From the NCBI RefSeq assembly GCF_050003625.1, contig NC_134398.1:25141211-25205210 (forward strand): 64,000 nucleotides of DNA, in the 5' to 3' direction. The stretch's first letter is position 1; the number at the start of each line of letters is the position of its first letter. Position numbers and translations under genes: made by a program. Below are positions 10,077 to 22,002 of this stretch, one piece after another. The notes beneath the pieces are model-generated. The model saw nothing but the letters and a program-made list of their open reading frames with translations, searched no databases and was not told the DNA's origin. This DNA comes from Haematobia irritans (Eukaryota; Arthropoda; Insecta; Diptera; Muscidae).

Positions 10077-13000
10077 GTCTTTTTAAATTTGGTAGATTTT
10101 TGGTAAAATTTTGACAAAATTTTCTAAAGCAATAAAATATTGATAAAATTTTCTATAGAAATAAAATTTTGACAAAATTTCCTATAGAAATAAATTTTTG
10201 GCAAAATTTTCTATAGAAATAAAATTTTCTTTAGCAATAAAATATTGATAAAATTTTCTATAGAAATAAAATTTTGACACAATTTCCTATAGAAAAAAAT
10301 TTTGACAAAATTTTCTATAGAAATAAAATTTTAACAAAATTTTTTATAGAAATAAAATTTTAACAAAATTTTCTATAGAAATTAAATTTTGACAACATTT
10401 TTGATAGAAATACAATTTTGACAAAATTTCCTATAGAAATAAAATTTTGACAAAATTTTCTATAGAAAAAAAAATTTTGACAAAAGTTTCTATAGAAATA
10501 ACATTTTTCAAAATATTTTATAGAAATAAAATGTTGACAAAATTTCCATAGAAATAAAATCTTGAAAAATTGTCTTTTTAAATTTGGTAGATTTTTGGTA
10601 AAATTTTGACAAAATTTTCTAAAGCAATAAAATATTGATAAAATTTTCTATAGAAATAAAATATTGACAAAATTTCCTATAGAAATAAATTTTTGGCAAA
10701 ATTTTCTATAGAAATAAAATTTTAACAACATTTTCTATAGAAATAAAATTTTGACAAAATTTTCTATACAAATAAAATTTTGATAACATTTTCTATAGAA
10801 ATAATTTTTTGACAAAATTGTCCATTGAAATAAAATGTTGACAAAATTTTCTATAGCAATAAAATATTGATAAAAATTTCTATAGAAATAAAATTTTGAA
10901 AAAATTTCCTATAGAAAAAAAAATTGACAAAATTTTCTACAGAAATAAATAAAATGTTGACAACATTTTTTATAAAAAATAAAATTTTAACATAATTTCC
11001 TATAGAAATAAAATTTTGACAAAATTTTCTATACAAATAAAATTTTGACAAAATTTCCTATAGAAAAAAATTTTGACAAAATTTTCTATAGAAATAAAAT
11101 TTTAACAAAATTTTTAATAGAAATAAAATTTTAACAAAAGTTTCCATAGAAATTAAATTTTGACAACATTTTTTATAGAAATAAAATTTTGACAAAATTT
11201 CCTATAGAAATAAAATTTTGACAAAATTTTCTATAGAAAAAAAATTTTGACAAAAGTTTCTATAGAAATAACATTTTACAAAATATTTTATAAAAATAAA
11301 ATGTTGACAAAATTTCCATAGAAATAAAATCTTGAAAAATTGTCTTTTTAAATTTGGTAGATTTTTGGTAAAATTTTGACAAAATTTTCTAAAGCAATAA
11401 AATATTGATGAAATTTTCTATAGAAATAAAATTTTGACAAAATTTCCTATAGAAATAAATTTTTGGCAAAATTTTCTATAGAAATAAAATTTTCTTTAGC
11501 AATAAAATATTGATAAAATTTTCTATAGAAATAAAATTTTGACAAAATTTCCTATAGAAATAAAATTTTGACAAAATTTTCTATAGAAAAAAAAATTTTG
11601 ACAAAAGTTTCTATAGAAATAACATTTTACAAAATATTTTATAGAAATAAAATGTTGACAAAATTTCCATAGAAATAAAATCTTGAAAAATTGTCTTTTT
11701 AAATTTGGTAGATTTTTGGTAAAATTTTGACAAAATTTTCTAAAGCAATAAAATATTGATAAAATTTTCTATAGAAATAAAATTTTGACAAAATTTCCTA
11801 TAGAAATAAATTTTTGGCAAAATTTTCTATAGAAATAAAATTTTCTTTAGCAATAAAATATTGATAAAATTTTCTATAGAAATAAAATTTTGACAAAATT
11901 TCCTATAGAAATAAAATTTTGACAAAATTTTCTATAGAAAAAAAAATTTTGACAAAAGTTTCTATAGAAATAACATTTTACAAAATATTTTATAGAAATA
12001 AAATGTTGACAAAATTTCCATAGAAATAAAATCTTGAAAAATTGTCTTTTTAAATTTGGTAGATTTTTGGTAAAATTTTGACAAAATTTTCTAAAGCAAT
12101 AAAATATTGATAAAATTTTCTATAGAAATAAAATTTTGACAAAATTTCCTATAGAAATAAATTTTTGGCAAAATTTTCTATAGAAATAAAATTTTAACAA
12201 CATTTTCTATAGAAATAAAATTTTGACAAAATTTTCTATACAAATAAAATTTTGATAACATTTTCTATAGAAATAATTTTTTGACAAAATTGTCCATTGA
12301 AATAAAATGTTGACAAAATTTTCTATAGCAATAAAATATTGATAAAAATTTCTATAGAAATAAAATTTTGACAAAATTTTCTATTGACATAAAATATTAA
12401 CAAAATTTTCTATAGGAATAAAATTTTGACAAAATTTTCTATAGAAATAAAATGTTGACAAAATTTTTATAGAAATAAAATTTTGACAAAATTTTCTATG
12501 GAACTAAAATTTTGACAAAATTTTCTATAGAAATAAAATTTTAACAAAATTTTCTATGGGAATAAAATTTTGACAAAATTTCCTATAGAAATAAATTTTT
12601 GGCAAAATTTTCTATAGAAATAAAATTTTAACAACATTTTCTATAGAAATAAAATTTTGACAAAATTTTCTATACAAATAAAATTTTGATAACATTTTCT
12701 ATAGAAATAATTTTTTGACACAATTGTCCATTGAAATAAAATGTTGACAAAATTTTCTATAGCAATAAAATATTGATAAAAATTTCTATAGAAATAAAAT
12801 TTTGAAAAAATTTCCTATAGAAAAAAAAATTTTGACAAAAGTTTCTATAGAAATAACATTTTACAAAATATTTTATAAAAATAAAATGTTGACAAAATTT
12901 CCATAGAAATAAAATCTTGAAAAATTGTCTTTTTAAGTTTGGTAGATTTTTGGTAAAATTTTGACAAAATTTTCTAAAGCAATAAAATATTGATAAAATT

Positions 13001-15860
13001 TTCTATAGAAATAAAATTTTGACAAAATTTCCTATAGAAATAAATTTTTGGCAAAATTTTCTATAGAAATAAAATTTTCTTTAGCAATAAAATATTGATA
13101 AAATTTTCTATAGAAATAAAATTTTGACAAAATTTCCTATAGAAATAAAATTTTGACAAAATTTTCTATAGAAAAAAAAATTTTGACAAAAGTTTCTATA
13201 GAAATAACATTTTACAAAATATTTTATAGAAATAAAATGTTGACAAAATTTCCATAGAAATAAAATCTTGAAAAATTGTCTTTTTAAATTTGGTAGATTT
13301 TTGGTAAAATTTTGACAAAATTTTCTAAAGCAATAAAATATTGATAAAATTTTCTATAGAAATAAAATTTTGACAAAATTTCCTATAGAAATAAATTTTT
13401 GGCAAAATTTTCTATAGAAATAAAATTTTCTTTAGCAATAAAATATTGATAAAATTTTCTATAGAAATAAAATTTTGACAAAATTTCCTATAGAAATAAA
13501 ATTTTGACAAAATTTTCTATAGAAAAAAAAAATTTTGACAAAAGTTTCTATAGAAATAACATTTTACAAAATATTTTATAGAAATAAAATGTTGACAAAA
13601 TTTCCATAGAAATAAAATCTTGAAAAATTGTCTTTTTAAATTTGGTAGATTTTTGGTAAAATTTTGACAAAATTTTCTAAAGCAATAAAATATTGATAAA
13701 ATTTTCTATAGAAATAAAATTTTGACAAAATTTCCTATAGAAATAAATTTTTGGCAAAATTTTCTATAGAAATAAAATTTTAACACCATTTTCTATAGAA
13801 ATAAAATTTTGACAAAATTTTCTATACAAATAAAATTTTGATAACATTTTCTATAGAAATAATTTTTTGACAAAATTGTCCATTGAAATAAAATGTTGAC
13901 AAAATTTTCTATAGCAATAAAATATTGATAAAAATTTCTATAGAAATAAAATTTTGACAAAATTTTCTATTGACATAAAATATTAACAAAATTTTCTATG
14001 GGAATAAAATTTTGACAAAATTTTCTATAGAAATAAAATGTTGACAAAATTTTTATAGAAATAAAATTTTGACAAAATTTTCTATGGAACTAAAATTTTG
14101 ACAAAATTTTCTATAGAAATAAAATTTTAACAAAATTTTCTATGGGAATAAAATTTTGACAAAATTTCCTATAGAAATAAATTTTTGGCAAAATTTTCTA
14201 TAGAAATAAAATTTTAACAACATTTTCTATAGAAATAAAATTTTGACAAAATTTTCTATACAAATAAAATTTTGATAACATTTTCTATAGAAATAATTTT
14301 TTGACAAAATTGTCCATTGAAATAAAATGTTGACAAAATTTTCTATAGCAATAAAATATTGATAAAAATTTCTATAGAAATAAAATTTTGAAAAAATTTC
14401 CTATAGAAAAAAAAAATTGACAAAATTTTCTACAGAAATAAATAAAATGTTGACAACATTTTTTATAAAAAATAAAATTTTAACATAATTTCCTATAGAA
14501 ATAAAATTTTGACAAAATTTCCTATAGAAAAAAATTTTGACAAAATTTTCTATAGAAATAAAATTTTAACAAAATTTTTTATAGAAATAAAATTTTAACA
14601 AAATTTTCTATAGAAATTAAATTTTGACAACATTTTTTATAGAAATAAAATTTTGACAAAATTTCCTATAGAAATAAAATTTTGACAAAATTTTCTATAG
14701 AAAAAAAATTTTGACAAAAGTTTCTATAGAAATAACATTTTACAAAATATTTTATAAAAATAAAATGTTGACAAAATTTCCATAGAAATAAAATCTTGAA
14801 AAATTGTCTTTTTAAATTTGGTAGATTTTTGGTAAAATTTTGACAAAATTTTCTAAAGCAATAAAATATTGATAAAATTTTCTATAGAAATAAAATTTTG
14901 ACAAAATTTCCTATAGAAATAAATTTTTGGCAAAATTTTCTATAGAAATAAAATTTTCTTTAGCAATAAAATATTGATAAAATTTTCTATAGAAATAAAA
15001 TTTTGACAAAATTTCCTATAGAAATAAAATTTTGACAAAATTTTCTATAGAAAAAAAAATTTTGACAAAAGTTTCTATAGAAATAACATTTTACAAAATA
15101 TTTTATAGAAATAAAATGTTGACAAAATTTCCATAGAAATAAAATCTTGAAAAATTGTCTTTTTAAATTTGGTAGATTTTTGGTAAAATTTTGACAAAAT
15201 TTTCTAAAGCAATAAAATATTGATAAAATTTTCTATAGAAATAAAATTTTGACAAAATTTCCTATAGAAATAAATTTTTGGCAAAATTTTCTATAGAAAT
15301 AAAATTTTCTTTAGCAATAAAATATTGATAAAATTTTCTATAGAAATAAAATTTTGACAAAATTTCCTATAGAAATAAAATTTTGACAAAATTTTCTATA
15401 GAAAAAAAAATTTTGACAAAAGTTTCTATAGAAATAACATTTTACAAAATATTTTATAGAAATAAAATGTTGACAAAATTTCCATAGAAATAAAATCTTG
15501 AAAAATTGTCTTTTTAAATTTGGTAGATTTTTGGTAAAATTTTGACAAAATTTTCTAAAGCAATAAAATATTGATAAAATTTTCTATAGAAATAAAATTT
15601 TGACAAAATTTCCTATAGAAATAAATTTTTGGCAAAATTTTCTATAGAAATAAAATTTTAACAACATTTTCTATAGAAATAAAATTTTGACAAAATTTTC
15701 TATACAAATAAAATTTTGATAACATTTTCTATAGAAATAATTTTTTGACAAAATTGTCCATTGAAATAAAATGTTGACAAAATTTTCTATAGCAATAAAA
15801 TATTGATAAAAATTTCTATAGAAATAAAATTTTGACAAAATTTTCTATTGACATAAAATA
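10077..15860 (-). repeat. Higher-order repeat: 351-bp units in triplets
   Basis: The marker variant GTCTTTTTAAATTTGGTAG occurs at 10077, 10572, 11342, 11693, 12044, 12927, 13278, 13630, 14806, 15157 and 15508. Spacings are 351 or 352 bp within three triplets, which start at 11342, 12927 and 14806. Each 351-bp unit equals about 12 monomers. The triplets recur after 1585 and 1879 bp, and the sequence between them also repeats (for example CAAATAAAATTTTGATAACA). Confidence 0.9.
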
Positions 15861-16751
15861 TTAACAAAATTTTCTATGGGAATAAAATTTTGACAAAATT
15901 TTCTATAGAAATAAAATGTTGACAACATTTTTATAGAAATAAAATTTTGACAAAATTTTCTATGGAACTAAAATTTTGACAAAATTTTCTATAGAAATAA
16001 AATTTTAACAAAATTTTCTATGGGAATAAAATTTTGACAAAATTTTCTATAGAAATAAAATTTTGACAACATTTTTTATAGAAATAAAATTTTGACGGCA
16101 TTTTTTATACAACTAAAATTTTGAAAAAATTTTCTATTGACATAAAATTTTGATAAAAGTTTCTATAGAAATAAAATTTTTCAAAATTTTTTATAGAAAT
16201 AAAAGTTTGACAAAATTTTCCATGACAATAAAATTTTGACAAAATTTTCTATAGAAATAAAATGGTGACAAAATTTTCTATAGAAATAAAATGTTGACAA
16301 AATTTCCTATAGAAATAAATTTTTGACAACATTTTCTATAGAAATAAAATTAAAAATAAATATAACATTTTGTATAGAAATAAATTTTTGACAAAATTGT
16401 CCATTGAAATAAAATTTTGACAAAATTGTCCATTGGAATAAAATTTTGACAAAATTTTCTATAGCAATAAAATATTGATAAAATTTTCTATAGAAATAAA
16501 ATTTTGACAAAATTTCCTATAGAAAAAAATTTTTGACAAAATTTTCCATAGAAATAAAATTTTAACAAAATTTTCTATAGAAATAAAATTTTAACAAAAT
16601 TTTCTATAGAAATAAAATTTTGACAAAATTTCCTATAGAAATAAAATTTTGACAAAATTTTCTATAGAAAAAAATTTTGACAACATTTTTTATAGAAATA
16701 AAATGTTGACAAAATTTCCATAGATATACAATTTTGAAAAATAGTTTTTTT

Positions 16752-16824
16752 AAGTTTGGTTGATTTTTGGTAAATTTTTCTTCAAATTTTGGTAGATTAT
16801 TTTTTGCCACGATTGACAACCGTG
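16752..16824 (+). repeat. Array border with hAT-like inverted end
   Basis: After the last monomers come GGTTGATTTTTGGTAAATTT, then CTTCAAATTTTGGTAGATTA, then TGCCACGATTGACAACCGTG ending at 16824. The last 20 bases match the inverse of 19194-19213 at about 17 positions. The flank that follows (CTCTGAGGACATATAAG) is DINE sequence, so this looks like a terminal inverted repeat inserted in a DINE element. Confidence 0.6.
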
Positions 16825-17125
16825 CTCTGAGGACATATAAGGGTTTATCGGGCGAAAGACATGTATGGAAACTATATCTAAATCTGAACCGATTTCGACG
16901 AAATTCTGTATGCATTGCTCTGGACTCTGGGACCATTTAAATGCATATCGAACGAAAGACATATATGGGACGTATAACTAACTTTTACGAGCTTGCCAAA
17001 ATATTCGGGTGTGTGAAATTTAAAGCCGATTGTTTGATAAACATGTCAATTATGGCCAAATGCTGATAAATATATATGGTAGCAATATCTTAATCTCAAC
17101 CGGATTTTCCTGTACCACAGTAGTG

Positions 17126-17520
17126 GTAGCGTTCGAATATAGGACTTTCAACGCTTTATCTTAGAGACGTTTTTACTTAGCAACATAGTATAAATTCTAC
17201 GTGAAGTTGAGTCTGAAATTGAAAATGTAAGTCGTCGGTAACAAGTTCTAAAAGGACTTTGATAGCACATGAAGAAAAATGCTGAAAGACGCCTTTTTCT
17301 TCACCAAATACGCACAACTTAAATTCAAACGGGAATTGTGTTTTAAATGTGTCCTTATTTCATTGCTCCGCTTCTTTGGCCCGGAATCAATACCAAAATC
17401 ATAAGAGTATACACAAAATCTTTGGCCCGGAATCAATACCAAAATCATTAGCGTATACACAAAATCTTTGGGCATGCTTTTTTTTTCAGTGTGTATGAGT
17501 TCTCTGATATGAAATTTTTT
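17126..17520. other. Interspersed sequence with a 46-bp direct repeat
   Basis: Two tandem 46-bp copies start at 17373 and 17419 (TCTTTGGCCCGGAATCAATA, then CCAAAATCAT and GTATACACAAAA). A related phrase in inverse orientation is seen near 41305-41335. No gene is supported. The 94-codon reverse frame here spans the duplication and has no recognisable domain. Confidence 0.5.
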
Positions 17521-18009
17521 ACCCACCACCATAGAGTTGTGATCTAAAGGCTAAAGATTCGACAGAATATTTGGTATCCTAAAATAAAAGAAAATTTTGT
17601 CTGACTTTAATTGAGCAGGTCTCTACCGTCGGACGGACGACCATCGCTAGTTCGTCCCAGCATTTCTCTACGACCAACAGTAGATCAAATCAAAATTTCA
17701 CCTCGACCCAGATATACACTTTATGGGGTCTGAGTCCACTCTAGTGTAACGAATATACCTAATTCAGGCAAGTCGAATACAAATTGGGATGTCTAGACGC
17801 TTAAGATCCCAAATTGGGGGGTCGGTTTGTATCGAAAACTGGACCGATATAGCCCATCTTCAAACTTGAACTGCCTGCAGACCAAGTTTATGCAAAAATG
17901 ATAACTTCATTATTGAAGACTTTAGTAGTCGAAAATCAATATTTCGATGTGTTAAAAAGGAAACGACAAACTTATTATATCCCCATAATCATTCTATGGT
18001 GGTGGGTTT
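17521..18009. mobile_element. DINE-1-like fragment with subterminal inverted repeats
   Basis: It begins ACCCACCACCATAGAG and ends ATTCTATGGTGGTGGGT, an inverted pair of about 14 bp. Inside are the CGTCGGACGGACGACC stretch and a CGACCCAGATATACACTTTA-like block typical of the DINE elements here. The terminal ACTTGT hairpin end is not present. Confidence 0.5.
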
Positions 18010-18487
18010 CAAAAAATATCCCTTGAGCGTAATTCATAATTATGTCCAATGATTCCATTGGCATTTTTTCCTCTTGACCTTAATCTTTTTTGGCCACAAA
18101 AAGAAATTTCTTTGGAAATTTATTAAGGTTTACTATATTATGAAAAAAAAATAATAAAAAGTCTGCATAATCTTCATCAACCAATGTGGAATTAAATGCT
18201 TGTCAGCACTTATGGTAAGATTACTCACAGTTCTGCGTTTTTTACTGAAATGATGATTTAAGTATCACAAAATGATACAAAAATATTTTGTGGGTTATAA
18301 GATATTCTATGGTAGTGGATTAAATTCAAATATCAATAAAAATGAGTCAAATTGAGTTGAATGACAAAGGCCTTTTTAAATGGGTTTTCCACCATATTGT
18401 AGGATAATCAGATTGATTCTATAGTAAAATATAAGTAGTTTAGCAGAGTCCTTAAACTGAAAACAGAGTTTATTTTTTTTTTAACAA
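18010..18487. other. AT-rich sequence, no gene seen
   Basis: No tandem structure, open frame of note or element end is recognised. Confidence 0.5.
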
Positions 18488-18488
18488 A

Positions 18489-19193
18489 TCAAGTAAGTAA
18501 CATTAACTCAAAAGTCGCGCGAGGCCGATTATATTATACTCTTCACTACCATGTAGATCAAAATTTTGGATACCACCTCAAATCCATAAAATTAATTGCG
18601 AGGTCTAATAGGAATATATACGCATTTAAATCTGAGCCGATTTGGACAAAACTTTTTATACTTCCAAAAATTCTCTACAATTTAAATTTAAATCAGATAA
18701 CGGCCGTGGGTATTTTGACCATATTTACCACAATTCGAAGGACAAATATATGGAGACTTTATGTAAATATGAAACGAATTAGATCAAATTGTATACACTT
18801 AAATAGAATGTTAAATTTAGTCTCTGTGTAAGATATCAAGTAAATTGAAGCACATTCACAATGCAAATGGGTATAAGATATGAAAAACTCTATAATATTT
18901 GCCAAAACCAGGAGCACATATATATGGAAGTTATATCTATATATAAACCAAATTAAACACAATATGGTTCATATTTCTAAATGTTAATTCTACTCTTAGT
19001 TGAAAATTTCAACTAAATCCTAATGAACTTTGGTGGTCATACACATTTGTGTCAGTCGTAATATGGGCGCTATATCTAAATCTGAACCAACCATATCTGA
19101 TTTAAAACATTCTTGTTATACTTGACGATACCATCAGTTGTATTCTTTATGCAAATCTTGAAACAAATTACAGTGCAACTCTGTCGTCTGGGG
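18489..19193 (-). mobile_element. DINE-1-like element, 3' portion
   Basis: The 3' end is at the left: TCAAGTAAGTAAC, then the degenerate hairpin AAGTCGCGCGAGGCCGATT, then ATACTCTTCACTACC. Divergent internal units follow (ATATGGGCGCTATATCTAAA at about 19062). At 19194 it is interrupted by the hAT-like end. The last DINE bases, CTCTGTCGTCTGGGG, correspond to CTCTGGCTTCTGGGG of the element at 59885. Confidence 0.6.
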
Positions 19194-19276
19194 CACGGTT
19201 TCCAATCGTGCCGAAACTAATCTACCAAAATTTGAAGAAAATTTTACCAAAAATCTACCAAAAAACAAATTTATTT
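19194..19276 (-). repeat. Array border with hAT-like inverted end (left)
   Basis: It starts CACGGTTTCCAATCGTGCC, followed by AATCTACCAAAATTTGAAG and ACCAAAAATCTACCAAAA. This is the mirror image of 16752-16824. The DINE target reads TCTGGGG immediately before it. The mirror copy at 16824 is followed by CTCTGAGG, the same DINE position, as expected if an 8-bp target had been duplicated. Confidence 0.6.
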
Positions 19277-19334
19277 CTATAGAAATTGTGTAAAACTTTA
19301 ATTTCTATACCAAATTTTGTAAAATTTTATTTTT

Positions 19335-19577
19335 TGTTGTTTTTGATTTCAGCTTAAAACCATGCATTGACTAAAGTGTAGCTTATCCAACAGAGGAAAA
19401 GTATGCTTGTCAAAATTATTCGGGGCAAAGCCCTATACTCTGCACGATGATTGGATGCACAGCTGTTTCAGAATTACCACATTCCTCATCAGCATCCTCT
19501 ATTTGCAGCAAAACTATCAACCAATTATCAGAATAAATTCGGGCAATTCACTCAACCCAGGTTTGATAGTCGGTTAC
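19335..19577 (-). repeat. Hammerhead-bearing module, copy 3 (inverted)
   Basis: Inverse of the modules at 7376 and 9015, with an extra segment (AATTCGGGCAATTCACTCAA) on its 5' side. It lacks about 30 bp that copies 4 and 5 have between CAACCC and AGGTTTGATAGTCGG. Confidence 0.75.
19440..19508 (-). ncRNA. Hammerhead ribozyme motif, copy 3 (probably inactive)
   Basis: The core is recognisable on the minus strand: CTGATGA and GAAA present, inner stem I GGATG/CATCC paired. The base before the predicted cleavage site is G (GTG instead of GTH), a triplet that hammerheads normally do not cleave. Stem II has a G-U pair in place of its first G-C pair, and the outer stem I helix has two or more mismatches. 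Confidence 0.65.
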
Positions 19578-22002
19578 TGCCTAATTTCTATAGAAAATAT
19601 TTTCAAAATTTAATAACAAAAAAATTTTGGTCAAAATTTTATTTCTATTGAAAATTTTATCAAATCGTTATTTCTATAGAAAATTTTATTAAACTTTTAT
19701 TTCTATAAAAAATTCAAATCAAAATTTTATTTCAATAAAAAGTTCAAATCAAAATTTTATTTCTATGGAAAATTTGTAAAAAATTTTATTTCTATAGAAA
19801 GTTTTGTCATCATTCCATTGTTTTTTCCAAAAATTTAATTTCTATAAAAAGTTTGTCACCATTTTGATTTAATAGAAAATTTTGTCAAAATTGTATTTCT
19901 ATAAAAAATTTTATTTCTATAGAAACTTACGTCAAAATTTTATTTCTATAGAAAACTTTGTCAAAATTTTATTTCTATAGAAAATTTTGTCAAAATTTTA
20001 TTTCTATAGAAAATTTTGCAAAATTCTATTTTTATTGAAAAGTTGGTAAAAATTTTATTTCTATAAAAAATTTTCTCAAAATTTTATTTCTATAGAAATT
20101 TTTGTCAAAATTTTATTTCTATAGAAAATTTTTTCAAAATTTTATTTCTATAGAAAATTTTGTCCAAATTTTATTTCTATAGAAAATTTTGTCAAAATTT
20201 ACTTCTATAGAAAATTTTGTCAAATTTTATTTCTATAGAAAATTTTGTCAAAATTTTATTTCTATAGAAAATTTTGTCCAAATTTTATTTCTATAGAAAA
20301 CTTTGTTAAAATTTTATTTCTATGGAAAATTTGTCAAAATTTTATTTCTATAAAAAATTTTGTCAAAATTTTATTTCTACAGAAAATTTTGTCAAAATTT
20401 CATTTCTATAGAAAATTTTGTCAAAATTTCATTTCTATAGAAAGTTTTGTCAACATTTTATTTTTATAGAAATTTTGTCAAAATTTTATTTCTATAGATA
20501 ATTTTGTCAAAATTTTATTTCTATGGAAAATTTTGTCAAAATTTTATTTCTATGGAAAATTTTGCCAAAATTTTATTTTTTGAGAATTTTGCCAAATTTT
20601 CATTTCTATAGAAAATATTTTCAAAATTTAATAAGCCAAAAAAAATTTTGTCAAAAATTTATTTTTATTGAAAATTTTGTCAACATTTTATTTCTATAGA
20701 AATTTTTTTCAAATCGTTATTTCTATAAATTTGTAAAAAAAAAAATTATTTCTATAGACATTTTTGTCAACATTCCATTTCTATACGAGTATGTTTTTTC
20801 CAAATTTTATTTCTATAAAAGGTTTGTCACCATTTTGATTTAATAGAAAAATTTGTCAAGATTGTATTTCTATAGAAAATTTTGCCAAATTTAATGTCTA
20901 TAGAACATTTTGTCAAATTGTTTTTTTCTATAGGAAATTTTGTCAAATGTTATTTCTTTAGAAAGTTTTGTCAAAATTTTATTTCTATAGGAAATTTTGT
21001 CAAAATTTTATTTCTATGAAAATTTTGTCAAAATTTTATTTCTGTAAAAAATTGTGTAAAAATTTTATTTCTGTAGAAATTTTGCTAAAATTTTATTTTT
21101 GTAGACAATTTCGTCAAAGTTTTATTTCTAGAGGAAATTGTGTAAAAATTTTTTGTTATGGAAATGTTTTTCAAAATTTTATTTCTATGGAAAATTTTGC
21201 CAAAATTTTATTTTTTGGAAGTTTTGCCAAATTGTTATTTCTATAGGAAATATTTTCAAAATTTAATAACCCAAAAAAATTTTTGTCAAAATTGTATTTC
21301 TATTGAAAATTTTGTCAACATTTTATTTCTATAGAAAATTTTGTCAAATCGTTATTTCTATAAATTTGTGAAAAATTTTATTTCTATAGAAATTTTTGTC
21401 AACATTCCATTTTTATACGAGTATGTTTTTTCCAAAATTTTATTTCTATAAAAGGTTTGTCACCATTTTGATTTAATAGAAAATTTTGTATTTCTATAAA
21501 AAATTTTGCAAAATTTTATTTCTATTGAAAATTTTGTCAAAATTTTAATTCTATAGAAAATTTCGTCAAAATTTTATTTCTATAAAAAATTTTGTCAAAA
21601 TTTTAATTCTATATAAAATTTGGAAAAATTCTATTTTTATTGAAAAGTTAGTCAAAATTTTTTTATAAAAAAATTTTGTCAAAATTTTATTTCTATAGAA
21701 AATTTTGTCAAAATTTTATTACAATGGAAGAGTTTATCAAATATTTATTTCTATGGAAATGATTATCAAAGTTTTGTTTCTATGGAAAATTTTGTCAAAA
21801 TTGTATTCCTATAGAAAATTTTGTCAAAAGTTTATTTTTATGGAAATTTTGTAAAAATGTAATTTTTATGGAAATTTTTTTCAAAATTTTGTTTCTATGG
21901 AAAATTTCGTCAAAATTTTATATCTATAAAAATTTCGTCAAAATTTTATATCTATAAAAATTGTCAACATTTTATTTCTATAAAAAATTTTGTCAAAATT
22001 TT

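Larger units (their letters stand above)
6307..16745 (-). repeat. 29-bp tandem array A2 (GAC orientation), about 10.4 kb
   Basis: Reverse-strand copies of the 29-bp monomer (AAATAAAATTTTGACAAAA on the plus strand). The first kilobase carries a subvariant with CCTATAGAAATGAAATTTTG. Later parts use TCTATAGAAATAAAATT and variants such as AAAGCAATAAAATATTGATA. Two hammerhead-bearing modules lie inside (7376-7588 and 9015-9227). From about 10 kb the array is organised in higher-order repeats. Confidence 0.95.
6218..17125 (-). mobile_element. Giant composite DINE-1-like element holding array A2
   Basis: The 3' end is at the left: ACAAGTAAGTAAAG at 6218, then a hairpin region resembling GTCGG...CCGA (AGACGGACGGGGCCGATTAT), then a TCGTTCACCACC motif. 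About 90 bp in, the sequence passes into the 29-bp array. After the array and a border module, DINE internal units resume at 16825 (CGGGCGAAAGACATGTATGG, AACCGATTTC). A 5'-like end, CTGTACCACAGTAGTGGTAG, lies at about 17109-17128. Treating both flanks as one element with an internal expansion is an inference. Confidence 0.5.

Noticed and set aside
6307..16745. CRISPR array
   Set aside because: The period is 29 bp with no unique spacers; it is a contiguous satellite in eukaryotic DNA.
19440..19508. Active hammerhead at copy 3
   Set aside because: The base before the cleavage site is G and several pairs are lost. It was kept only as a decayed copy.
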